Of a stretch of DNA of 9,068 nucleotides, positions 1-5,888 are shown piece by piece. This DNA comes from Betaproteobacteria bacterium. Its GTDB lineage: Bacteria; Pseudomonadota; Gammaproteobacteria; Burkholderiales; CAIKXV01. Positions within the stretch are counted from its first letter, which is position 1. Every line of letters begins with the position of its first letter. The notes beneath the pieces are model-generated. The model saw nothing but the letters and a program-made list of their open reading frames with translations, made no database searches and was not told the origin of the DNA. A program made the translations under genes and the position numbers. The DNA lies in the NCBI GenBank assembly GCA_947456915.1, contig CANGUQ010000132.1:1-9068 (forward strand), read 5' to 3'.

Positions 1-700
1 CGTCGGCAGCCCGCCACGCGCGCAGCGCCGCAGCAGTGGTGCTGGTGATGTTGAGCAGTACCGGCTTGCCGAACTGCGCCTCGAGTGCGGCCACCGCGTG
101 AATCGCGAACCACAGCCCGCCGGGCATCAGCAGGGCCTGCGCCTGCGGGGCGGCCGCGAGCGCCTCTGCGCCCAGTTCCAGCGCGAGTTCGTGATCGTCG
201 CGCGCGCTGGCGAGCTTGTTCTGCGCGAGCGTGCGCCCGCGCGCACGGCAGGCGAGCACCTCGATGCCGGCCTCGGCCAGATACGCAGTGAGTGCGTCGT
301 TGACCGCCGCCGGCCAGCGGCTGGCCAGCGCGATGCGTGTCGCGCCCAGGTGCTGCAGCGAGGCGATGTGCGCCTCCAGATCGGTGTCGCACGGCAGCCC
401 CGAGCGTGCCGCCGCTCGCTCCAGCAGGGCGCGGGTACGTGCGCGCCCGAGCGCTGCGGCCACCGGCACGCCGCTCAGCGCGATCCGGTCGACCTGCCGT
501 CCCGCGAGCAGATCGACGCAGGCGTCGAAGGCCGGCAACTGCGACTCGACCGCAGCGAGACTGTACTCGGCCAGATCGAGCCCGGTGCTCACCAGCATCA
601 TGCCTTCGGGCGCTATCCGGTAGAACTGGTAGGCGTCCATGTCCGTGTAGCGGTGCGGAATGATGTAGCCGAGCTGGTACCAGGGGGCGATCGGAGTCAT
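1..700 (-). CDS. Asp/Glu racemase / arylmalonate decarboxylase-like protein (C-terminus off window)
   Basis: The minus-strand frame is open from the ATG at 700 to the window edge and gives 233 residues; the family is usually about 240-250, so only a short C-terminus is missing. It begins MTPIAPWYQLGYIIPHR and shows the two-lobed pattern of the arylmalonate decarboxylase / maleate isomerase branch: VDRIALSGVPV (about 70-80) ends lobe one, HLGATRIALASRW (about 117-129) opens lobe two, and ALLMPGGLW (189-197) then GKPVLLNIT (211-219) follow. Family members act on carboxylates through one or two catalytic Cys. Here the first position reads S-G-V-P and the second M-P-G-G, so neither has Cys; the only Cys are at 61, 104 and 151, outside both motifs. 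Substrate is unknown. It is the last visible gene of the leftward group. No strong ribosome binding site precedes the ATG. Family call is solid, function is open. Confidence 0.8.
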   Translation of the reverse strand, partial: MTPIAPWYQLGYIIPHRYTDMDAYQFYRIAPEGMMLVSTGLDLAEYSLAAVESQLPAFDACVDLLAGRQVDRIALSGVPVAAALGRARTRALLERAAARSGLPCDTDLEAHIASLQHLGATRIALASRWPAAVNDALTAYLAEAGIEVLACRARGRTLAQNKLASARDDHELALELGAEALAAAPQAQALLMPGGLWFAIHAVAALEAQFGKPVLLNITSTTAAALRAWRAAD

Positions 701-774
701 CGGGTCAGTATCCAGAGTGTGCAAGGGACGATCGCGCCGGCGGCCGCCGCGGCGCAAGGCAGGGCGTGCGGCAT
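697..774 (-). other. Possible 25-aa coupling ORF ahead of the racemase-like gene
   Basis: A short minus-strand frame begins MPHALPCAAAAAGAIV, seven nucleotides after the stop of the membrane-protein gene. Its TGA overlaps the racemase-like ATG as ATGA at 697-700. A GAGGAG (786-791, minus sense) lies 11 nt before its ATG and could serve as a ribosome binding site. The peptide is Ala-rich with a hydrophobic end and no recognisable domain. It could be a bridging ORF that delivers ribosomes to the next gene, or chance in GC-rich DNA. I see no sequence evidence for a functional peptide. Confidence 0.2.
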
Positions 775-782
775 CGTGCGGC

Positions 783-1193
783 TCACTCCTCGGCGAGCGG
801 CTGCGCAGTCGCGCAGCCGCGCTCGCTGCACACGAACAGCCGGGTCTCGCCGAACAGCCAGTGCGCCATCAGCCGGATCGACACCCGCTCGCCCTGCTCG
901 AACGCCACCTCACCGGTCACGCCGTACATCTGGCCGTCGAGCAGCAGATGCTGGAACTCCGCGGTGAACGCCTTGGCTTCGAGCACCTCGACCTTCTGTA
1001 CCACCGCCTGCCGGTCGCTCAGTGTGCGGGTGAAGTCGTCGTTGCCGCCCAGCACGGCGAGCGCGATCAGCCCGCAGAGGCAGGCGAGGGCGAGCAGCCA
1101 GCAGGAACGCGTCCAGCGCGGGTTCGGGTACCACACGGCGAGCACCGGCAGTGCCACCAGCCCGACGCCGAACACGATGGCGAGCAGTCTCAT
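783..1193 (-). CDS. Small two-helix membrane protein of unknown function
   Basis: This predicts 136 residues starting MRLLAIVFGVGLVALPVLAV. Residues about 2-20 and 32-50 are strongly hydrophobic and separated by a short polar loop (YPNPRWTRS), so the protein is probably a helical hairpin with a soluble C-terminal domain of about 85 residues. That domain is predicted to be beta-rich (GQMYGVTGEVAFEQGERVSI) and carries two Cys in FVCSERGCATA near the end, which might bind metal or form a disulfide. I do not recognise the family. The ATG at 1193 was preferred to one 30 codons upstream because that start would lie inside puuE and add an Arg/Pro-rich tail. It sits 20 bp after puuE, so it is probably cotranscribed with allantoin-degradation genes. 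No clear ribosome binding site is visible. Confidence 0.6.
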   Translation of the reverse strand: MRLLAIVFGVGLVALPVLAVWYPNPRWTRSCWLLALACLCGLIALAVLGGNDDFTRTLSDRQAVVQKVEVLEAKAFTAEFQHLLLDGQMYGVTGEVAFEQGERVSIRLMAHWLFGETRLFVCSERGCATAQPLAEE

Positions 1194-1213
1194 CGAGCGC
1201 AGTGCACGCGCGC

Positions 1214-2134
1214 TCAGCCCGCCGACGGCGGGGGATGCCTCGCGTGCCAGTGGCGGGCAATGTCGACGCGGCGGCACACCCATACCCGGTCGTGCGCCTG
1301 CACGTGATCGAGGAAGCGCTGCAGCGCGCGAAACCGGCCTGGCCGGCCGATCAGCCGGCAGTGCAGTCCCACGGACAGCATGCGCGGCGTGTCCTCGCCC
1401 TCGGCATAGAGCACGTCGAAGGCGTCGCGCAGGTAGTTGAAGAACTGGTCACCGGCATTGAACCCCTGCGCCGAGGCGAAGCGCATGTCGTTCGCGTCCA
1501 GCGTATAGGGCACCACCAGATGCGGCTTGCCGGCGACCCGCGTCCAGTAGGGCAGTTCGTCGGCGTAGGCGTCGGCGTCGTACAGAAACCCGCCGTGCTC
1601 GACCACCAGCCGTCGCGTGTTCGGGCTGTCGCGGCCGGTGTACCAGCCCAGCGGCGCAGCACCGGTCAGTTCGCGGATGATCGACACCGCCTCCTGCATG
1701 TGCCGGCGCTCGGTCGCCTCGTCGACGTTCTGGTAGCTGATCCAGCGCAGCCCGTGACAGGCGATCTCGTGATCGGCCTCGACGAACGCGGCGACCAGCT
1801 CGGGGTGGCGCGCGAGCGCCATCGACACGCCGAAGATCGTGAGCGGCAGCCCGCGACGCTCGAACTCGCGCAGTATCCGCCACACGCCGACGCGCGAGCC
1901 GTATTCGAACATCGACTCCATGCTCATGTGGCGCATCTCGAACGACTGCGCGTTGACGATCTCGGACAGGAACACTTCCGAGGAGCGATCGCCGTGCAGC
2001 ACGCAGTTCTCCGAGCCCTCCTCGTAGTTGAGGACGAACTGGACGGCGACACGGGCGCGCTGCGGCCAGTCCGCATGCGGCGGCGTGCGGCCGTAGCCGA
2101 TCAGGTCGCGGGGGTAGTCGGGGTCCGGCAGCAT
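1214..2134 (-). CDS. puuE: Allantoinase PuuE (polysaccharide-deacetylase type)
   Basis: The 306-residue product opens with MLPDPDYPRDLIGYGRTPPH and continues into VQFVLNYEEGSENCVLHGD (31-49), a signature of PuuE allantoinases, which are about 300-310 residues. Further family blocks are HEIACHGLRWISYQ (122-135), GWYTGRDSPNTRRL (163-176), DANDMRFA (213-220), VGLHCRLIGRPGRF (255-268) and VWVCRRVDIARHW (284-296). The enzyme hydrolyses allantoin to allantoate in the cytosol. It belongs to the polysaccharide deacetylase fold and is unrelated to the metal-dependent AllB allantoinases. An upstream in-frame ATG at 2218 lies inside the preceding gene and lacks family sequence, so the ATG at 2134 is chosen. 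Only 13 bp separate it from the M20 hydrolase that would act on its product. Confidence 0.93.
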   Translation of the reverse strand: MLPDPDYPRDLIGYGRTPPHADWPQRARVAVQFVLNYEEGSENCVLHGDRSSEVFLSEIVNAQSFEMRHMSMESMFEYGSRVGVWRILREFERRGLPLTIFGVSMALARHPELVAAFVEADHEIACHGLRWISYQNVDEATERRHMQEAVSIIRELTGAAPLGWYTGRDSPNTRRLVVEHGGFLYDADAYADELPYWTRVAGKPHLVVPYTLDANDMRFASAQGFNAGDQFFNYLRDAFDVLYAEGEDTPRMLSVGLHCRLIGRPGRFRALQRFLDHVQAHDRVWVCRRVDIARHWHARHPPPSAG

Positions 2135-2147
2135 GGCGGTCTCGCGG

Positions 2148-3461
2148 TCAGTGCGCGCCGCCCTGCGGGCGGAAGCGCTGGATGAAGTTGAGCAGCACGC
2201 GCGCGCCGGTGGCTGCATCCTCGGCCTCGATCGCCTCGGCCGGGTGGTGGCTGATGCCCTTCGCGCAGCGCAGGAACAGCATGGCCACGTCGGTCAGTCC
2301 GACCAGCGCCATCGCGTCGTGACCGGCGCCGCTGGGCAGTTCGCGCACCCGATGGCCGTCGGCGGTGATCGCCTGCGCGAGCTGCTGCCGCAGCCACGGC
2401 GCGCACGCGCAGCTGTCGAGCACGTGGGTCTGCGTCGCGCTCACCCGCACGTTGCGGCGGGCGCCGATCGCGGTGCAGGCGTCGACGATGGTGCGCGCGA
2501 CGCGCTCGCGATCGGCATCGCGTGGCGAGCGCACGTCCAGCGAGAGCACGGCCCGCCCGGGAATCACGTTGGTGGCGCCGGGCGCGACGCTGATCTGCCC
2601 GACGGTGGCCACCGCATCGGGTACTGCGTGCGCCGCCGCCTCTGCCGCGAGCACGCACTCGGCTGCTGCCGCCAGCGCGTCGCGCCGCAGGGCCATCGGC
2701 ACGGTGCCCGAGTGGCCGGCCATGCCTTCGAGCTCGATGCGAAACCGCTGCTGGCCGTTGATCGCGGTGACCACCCCGACCGGCAGCCGCTCGGCTTCCA
2801 GCACCGGCCCCTGCTCGATGTGGTACTCCACGTAGGCGAGCACCTCGTCGCGCCGGCGCGCCGCGTCGGCGACCTGTTCCGGATCCAGACCGAACGCGCG
2901 CAGCGCGTCGCGCATCGACACGCCCCGGGCGTCGGCGAGGTCGAGCAGTTGCGGATCGAACGTGCCGGCAACCGCCCGGCTGCCCAGCATCGTTGCCTGG
3001 AAGCGCACGCCTTCCTCGTCGGCAAAGCCGATCACCTCGATCGCGAACGGCAGCGCCTGCGCGCCCAGCGCCTGCACGCACTCGATGGCGGTGATCACAC
3101 CCAGCATGCCGTCGTAGCGGCCCGCGTTGCGCACGCTGTCCAGATGCGAACCGAGCATCAGGCAGGGAAGACCGGGGCGTTCGCCCTCGCGCCGCCCGAT
3201 CAGATTGCCCACCGCGTCCACGCGCACGGCGAGCCCGGCCTCGCGCATCCAGTCGCCGACCAGCGCATTGGCGCGGGCGTGTTCGGCGCTCAGGTACACC
3301 CGGGTGAGGCCGTCGGGCTGCTCGGAGAGCCGGGCCAGCGCCTCGATCCGCTCGAGGATGCGGGCAGCGGACAGCGCGCCGTGCGGCGACGACGACGGAG
3401 CGGGCGGCGGGACCGACGGCAGGACCGACGGCGGGACGGCAGGCAGGGCGGAGGAGGACAT
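2148..3461 (-). CDS. M20-family Zn-dependent amidohydrolase, probable allantoate/ureido-acid hydrolase
   Basis: The 437-residue product is an M20 peptidase-fold hydrolase of the allantoate amidohydrolase / N-carbamoyl-L-amino-acid hydrolase / beta-ureidopropionase group. Two-metal ligands are visible: H106 and D117 in GSHLDSVRNAGRYDG, E150 with catalytic E149 in FADEEGVRF, H214 in YHIEQGP and H406 in SHHPAE. The lid-domain motif GMAGHSGTVPM (246-256) and SGAGHDAM (377-384) are also present. Next to puuE, the likely substrate is allantoate, releasing ammonia and CO2; ureidoglycolate or another N-carbamoyl acid is possible because family members are hard to separate by sequence alone. The first 27 residues are an unusual Pro/Ser/Val-rich tail encoded by a 12-bp tandem repeat; the conserved fold starts near residue 29. 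It is the first gene of the leftward group, facing uraD across a short spacer. Confidence 0.88.
   Translation of the reverse strand: MSSSALPAVPPSVLPSVPPPAPSSSPHGALSAARILERIEALARLSEQPDGLTRVYLSAEHARANALVGDWMREAGLAVRVDAVGNLIGRREGERPGLPCLMLGSHLDSVRNAGRYDGMLGVITAIECVQALGAQALPFAIEVIGFADEEGVRFQATMLGSRAVAGTFDPQLLDLADARGVSMRDALRAFGLDPEQVADAARRRDEVLAYVEYHIEQGPVLEAERLPVGVVTAINGQQRFRIELEGMAGHSGTVPMALRRDALAAAAECVLAAEAAAHAVPDAVATVGQISVAPGATNVIPGRAVLSLDVRSPRDADRERVARTIVDACTAIGARRNVRVSATQTHVLDSCACAPWLRQQLAQAITADGHRVRELPSGAGHDAMALVGLTDVAMLFLRCAKGISHHPAEAIEAEDAATGARVLLNFIQRFRPQGGAH
3409..3444. repeat. 12-bp tandem repeat, three units, inside the M20 hydrolase 5' end
   Basis: Units are GGGACCGACGGC (3409-3420), AGGACCGACGGC (3421-3432) and the degenerate GGGACGGCAGGC (3433-3444). 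On the minus strand they encode the Pro-Ser-Val type tetrapeptides at about residues 7-18 of the M20 hydrolase. Because 12 is a multiple of three, copy-number change would alter only tail length and keep the frame. Confidence 0.75.
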
Positions 3462-3514
3462 CCGGCTTTATCTACCATGAAGCCGGCGCGCCTGCCACGC
3501 GGTAGCATTCGCAC
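3462..3514. promoter_or_regulatory. Divergent intergenic region with inverted repeat
   Basis: These 53 bp separate the start codons of the M20 hydrolase (minus) and uraD (plus), so transcription of the two groups probably starts here or within the facing gene ends. An inverted repeat with perfect 7-bp arms, CCGGCTT (3462-3468) and AAGCCGG (3480-3486) around an 11-bp spacer, abuts the M20 start codon. A second pair, CTACC (3472-3476) and GGTAG (3501-3505), overlaps it. The spacer is less GC-rich than its surroundings. This could be an operator for an unseen regulator, or an RNA hairpin occluding the M20 ribosome binding site. I cannot assign a convincing -10/-35 pair on either strand, and neither first gene has a strong ribosome binding site. 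Confidence 0.45.
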
Positions 3515-4087
3515 ATGCGCGAAACGAAGTCCGAAGCCGTCGGCGGTCCGAGCCACGACGCGGCCGGCTGCGACCGGCCCGACGAGGCGGCGTTCGTCGC
3601 CCGCTTCGGCGCGGTGTTCGAGCACTCGCCGTGGGTCGCGCAGCGCGCCTGGCAGCGGCGCCCGTTCGCCGATGCGCACGCGGTGCACGCGGCGATGGTG
3701 GCGGTCGTGCGCGAAGCGGACGCGGCTAGCCGCCGCGCGCTGTTGCGCGCGCACCCCGAGCTGTGGGGGCCGGAAGCGCGCGCACGGCAGATGACCGCCG
3801 ACTCGCTGCACGAGCAGGGTCGCGCCGGGCTGCTCGCGCTGTCACCGCAGGAGGCGCAGCGCATCGATGCGCTGAACGCCGCGCACCGGCAGAAGTTCGG
3901 CTTTCCGTTCATCATCGCGGTAATGAACTACACGCGCGAACAGATCTTCGTCGAGTTCGAGCGCCGGCTCGCGCTCGACGTCGACGAGGCGTGCGCAGCC
4001 TGCCTGGAGCAGGTGTTCGAGATCACCAGACTGCGCATGCGGCGGCTGGCGGCGCAGCCCGGTCCGGCGAGCGGAGGAACCCCCTGA
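3515..4087 (+). CDS. uraD: OHCU decarboxylase (UraD)
   Basis: The 190-residue product matches 2-oxo-4-hydroxy-4-carboxy-5-ureidoimidazoline decarboxylase, which converts OHCU to S-allantoin. Family features in order are FVARFGAVFEHSPWVAQRAW (27-46) with RPF; the catalytic-type His H80 in AHPELWG; E100 in SLHEQGRAGL, corresponding to the catalytic Glu of the S-x-x-E-Q motif; and RQKFGFPFIIAVMNYTREQI (125-144). The helical tail ITRLRMRRL (170-178) supplies the expected Arg. The first 20 residues are not conserved family sequence and may be a flexible extension. It is the first gene of the rightward operon. Its stop overlaps the uraH start (TGATG, shared base 4087), so the enzymes of consecutive steps are translated together. 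Confidence 0.93.
   Translation: MRETKSEAVGGPSHDAAGCDRPDEAAFVARFGAVFEHSPWVAQRAWQRRPFADAHAVHAAMVAVVREADAASRRALLRAHPELWGPEARARQMTADSLHEQGRAGLLALSPQEAQRIDALNAAHRQKFGFPFIIAVMNYTREQIFVEFERRLALDVDEACAACLEQVFEITRLRMRRLAAQPGPASGGTP
4073..4077 (+). promoter_or_regulatory. Shine-Dalgarno of uraH
   Basis: GGAGG lies within the uraD 3' end, nine bases before the ATG at 4087. It supports that start and an independent initiation capacity in addition to TGATG coupling. It is the strongest ribosome binding site in the window. Confidence 0.75.
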
Positions 4088-4443
4088 TGCGCGGCAAGCT
4101 GTCCACCCACGTTCTCGACACCGCGCTCGGCCGACCGGCAGCCGGTGTACGCGTCGACCTCGCCCGGGTCGAGGGCGAGCGGCTGATCCCGCTCGCGAGC
4201 ACGCTCACCAATGGCGACGGCCGCACCGACGCGCCGCTGCTCGAGGGCGATGCGCTGGTGCCGGGCTGCTACCAGCTCACCTTTCACACCGCCGAGTACT
4301 TCCGGCGCGCGGGCTGCGCGCTCGCTGCACCACCGTTTCTCGACCAGGTGCCGATCCGCTTCGCGGTGGCCGATCCGCAGGCGGGCTATCACGTGCCGCT
4401 GCTCGTCTCGCCGTGGAGCTACGCCACGTACCGGGGGAGCTGA
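4087..4443 (+). CDS. uraH: 5-hydroxyisourate hydrolase (transthyretin-like)
   Basis: The 118-residue product has the size and all hallmarks of bacterial HIU hydrolase, which opens 5-hydroxyisourate to OHCU. The N-terminal LSTHVLDTALGRPAAGV gives active-site His H8; GDGRTDAPLL gives the catalytic Arg R46; YHVPLLVSPWSY gives H102; and the protein ends with the diagnostic YRGS (115-118). The enzyme is a homotetramer with active sites at the dimer interface. It lies directly between uraD and a second, divergent copy, six bases upstream of that copy's ATG. The order uraD-uraH means the product of the second gene is the substrate of the first. Confidence 0.95.
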   Translation: MRGKLSTHVLDTALGRPAAGVRVDLARVEGERLIPLASTLTNGDGRTDAPLLEGDALVPGCYQLTFHTAEYFRRAGCALAAPPFLDQVPIRFAVADPQAGYHVPLLVSPWSYATYRGS

Positions 4444-4448
4444 AGGCG

Positions 4449-4811
4449 ATGGCCGGGGGAATGTCGATCCACGTGGTGGATGTGAGCCGGGGCGTGGTCG
4501 CCACCGGCATGCGGGTGGCCGTCTACCGGCAGGCGTCGGGTGCCGTCGGCGAACTGCTCGCGGCCGGCACCATCGCAGCCGACGGCTCGCTGCGCGCGCC
4601 GGTGCTCGCAAGCGAGGCGATCGGTCCCGGTCGCTACGAGGTGCAGTTCGACGTCGCCGGCTACTACCGGGAGCAGGGCATCGCGCTGCCAGCCGAGCCT
4701 TTCCTCGACGTCGTGCACTACGGGTTCGGCATCGCCGACGCGGCCCAGCACTACCACCTGCCGATGAAGGTGACGCCGTGGGGTTATTCGTGCTTCCGGG
4801 GAGGCGCCTGA
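4449..4811 (+). CDS. Divergent transthyretin-like (HIU hydrolase) paralogue
   Basis: The 120-residue product aligns end to end with the upstream UraH, with roughly one-third identity by eye: SIHVVDVSRG for the THVLD block, EPFLDVVHYGFGIAD for PPFLDQVPIRFAVAD, and HYHLPMKVTPWGYSCFRGG for the C-terminal block. H8 and H103 are kept. The catalytic Arg position (GRT in UraH) is S47, the Tyr of YRGS is F116 and its Ser is G119, with one extra residue at the end. It may hydrolyse a different ring, be inactive, or pair with UraH in a mixed tetramer. The ATG at 4449 is chosen because GGGGGAG (4433-4439) is well spaced before it; a second ATG at 4461 is a weaker option. The stop overlaps the next gene's start (TGATG). 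Confidence 0.85.
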   Translation: MAGGMSIHVVDVSRGVVATGMRVAVYRQASGAVGELLAAGTIAADGSLRAPVLASEAIGPGRYEVQFDVAGYYREQGIALPAEPFLDVVHYGFGIADAAQHYHLPMKVTPWGYSCFRGGA

Positions 4812-5515
4812 TGGACGCGAGTGCATCGGCGAGCGGCGTGCGCCGCGTCGAGGCCCCGGGCACCGGGCGGGGTGCGCTGTCGCTGTGGCTGGTCGATCAC
4901 CCGCTGGTGCAGCACAAGCTGACCCTGCTGCGTGACCGCACCACGCCGATGGCCATGTTCCGCGCGACGGTGCGCGAACTCGGGCTGCTGCTCGCGTTCG
5001 CGGCAAGCGCCGATCTGCCGCGCGGCGAACGCACGATCGAGACACCCCTCGCCGCAATGCGCGCGCCGGTGATCGACGAGTCGCGGCTGCTGATCGTGCC
5101 CGTGCTGCGCGCCGGGCTGCCGCTGGCCGAGGCGTTCTGCGCGCTGATGCCCACGGCCACGGTCGGTCACGTCGGCGTGTACCGCGACGCGCACGCGCAT
5201 CCGGTCGAGTATCTGGTCAAGCTGCCGCCGCCTCCGCACGCCGGACCCGCGCGCTGCTTCGTCGTCGATCCGATGCTCGCCACCGGCAATTCCGCGGCGC
5301 ACGTGATCGAGGTGCTGCTGCGTCGCGGCGTGTCGCTGTCCGACGTGCGCATGGTGTCGCTGCTGGCAGCCCCCGAGGGGCTGGACCGTCTCGGCCGCAG
5401 CTTTCCCGGCCTGTCGGTGCACGTGGCGGCGATCGACGAGCGCCTCGATGAGAACGCGTACATCGTTCCCGGACTGGGCGATGCCGGCGATCGCCTGTTC
5501 GGGACCGACCATTGA
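4811..5515 (+). CDS. upp: Uracil phosphoribosyltransferase homologue
   Basis: The 234-residue product is a UPRT, about 25 residues longer at the N-terminus than the roughly 208-residue E. coli enzyme. Conserved blocks are DHPLVQHKLTLLRD (29-42), IVPVLRAGLPLAEAF (95-109), VGHVGVYRD (118-126), the PRPP loop FVVDPMLATGNSA (150-162) and the uracil-binding YIVPGLGDAGDRLFGT (217-232). The canonical reaction is uracil plus PRPP to UMP. One PRPP-loop residue is changed: the usual ATGGS is ATGNS (N160). The gene is coupled by TGATG to the transthyretin-like paralogue, which is odd for a salvage enzyme. It may be the genome's ordinary Upp or a variant acting on another oxo-heterocycle. Family call is firm, physiological substrate less so. 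Confidence 0.88.
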   Translation: MDASASASGVRRVEAPGTGRGALSLWLVDHPLVQHKLTLLRDRTTPMAMFRATVRELGLLLAFAASADLPRGERTIETPLAAMRAPVIDESRLLIVPVLRAGLPLAEAFCALMPTATVGHVGVYRDAHAHPVEYLVKLPPPPHAGPARCFVVDPMLATGNSAAHVIEVLLRRGVSLSDVRMVSLLAAPEGLDRLGRSFPGLSVHVAAIDERLDENAYIVPGLGDAGDRLFGTDH

Positions 5516-5616
5516 TGCACGCCGCAGCGCGTGCGGCGCTGCAGGCCTTGCGCTGCGCATCCCGCAGCCGAGCGCGGGCGGCCGCACGGCAACGCACACG
5601 TGACAGGAGACAGTGA
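5515..5616 (+). other. Possible 33-aa TGATG-linked short ORF in the upp-AtzG gap
   Basis: An ATG overlaps the upp stop codon as TGATG, the same junction used by real genes in this operon. It opens a 33-codon frame, starting MHAAARAALQALRCASRS, that ends at 5614-5616, two bases before the next gene's ATG. The product is Arg/Ala-rich with no known domain. It fills almost the whole 103-bp gap. It could pass terminating ribosomes from upp to the next ribosome binding site, be a relic, or be chance. Confidence 0.25.
5605..5610 (+). promoter_or_regulatory. Shine-Dalgarno that decides the AtzG-like start
   Basis: AGGAGA ends eight bases before the ATG at 5619, an ideal distance, but only two bases before the in-frame GTG at 5613. 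This favours the ATG as the true start. Confidence 0.7.
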
Positions 5617-5618
5617 CG

Positions 5619-5888
5619 ATGACTGAGCAGCCCATGAACACTGCAGCCGCGCCGGCTGCGGCAGGCACCGCGGATGGCAGGCTGCGCGCGCTCGATGCGC
5701 GAGCCGTCGGGCAGAACGCCGCTGCCGCCGCGGTGAACGTCGCGCCCGCACACCAGGAACTCATCGCTGCGGCGCTGGCGGCGATCGGCTCGGCGGTGGC
5801 CGAGCCGGGGTTGGCGATTGCGTTCGAGGCCGAGCCGGCGCAGTTCCTCGCCGTGCGGGATCGCTGCCGCCAGGAGTCGCCGCGATGA
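5619..5888 (+). CDS. Small GatC/AtzG-like protein, putative amidase partner subunit
   Basis: The 89-residue product has an Ala-rich N-terminus (MTEQPMNTAAAPAAAG) and a predicted helical centre (VAPAHQELIAAALAAIGSAV, about 40-59), then EAEPAQFLAVRDRC. The E-x-E-P-A segment resembles the EPA(P)-F end of AtzG/DUF4089 proteins, which wrap around the AtzE amidase as GatC does around GatA. Overall similarity is weak. The call leans on size, helix content, and a position immediately upstream of a GatA-type amidase with a 4-base ATGA overlap (5885-5888), the typical AtzG-AtzE arrangement. If correct, it stabilises the amidase and contributes to its active-site pocket. Otherwise it is an unrecognised small cytosolic protein. 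Confidence 0.55.
   Translation: MTEQPMNTAAAPAAAGTADGRLRALDARAVGQNAAAAAVNVAPAHQELIAAALAAIGSAVAEPGLAIAFEAEPAQFLAVRDRCRQESPR

Noticed and set aside
98..967. Plus-strand reading frame of 289 codons over the racemase-like gene
   Set aside because: It is antisense to a recognisable protein family and extends across a gene boundary. Its composition is low in hydrophobic core residues and it shows no motif.
2133..3794. Long plus-strand reading frame (over 550 codons) opposite the M20 hydrolase
   Set aside because: It is antisense to a gene with a complete set of catalytic motifs and crosses into uraD out of frame. Its His/Arg/Ala-rich translation has no domain pattern, which is typical of antisense frames in GC-rich DNA.
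3928..4863. Minus-strand frame of 311 codons opposite uraH and its paralogue
   Set aside because: It is an antisense shadow: Arg/Pro/Ala-rich, no domain, and covers two well-supported genes.
5516..5604. Internal promoter in the upp-AtzG gap
   Set aside because: The stretch is GC-rich throughout with no recognisable -10 or -35 element.
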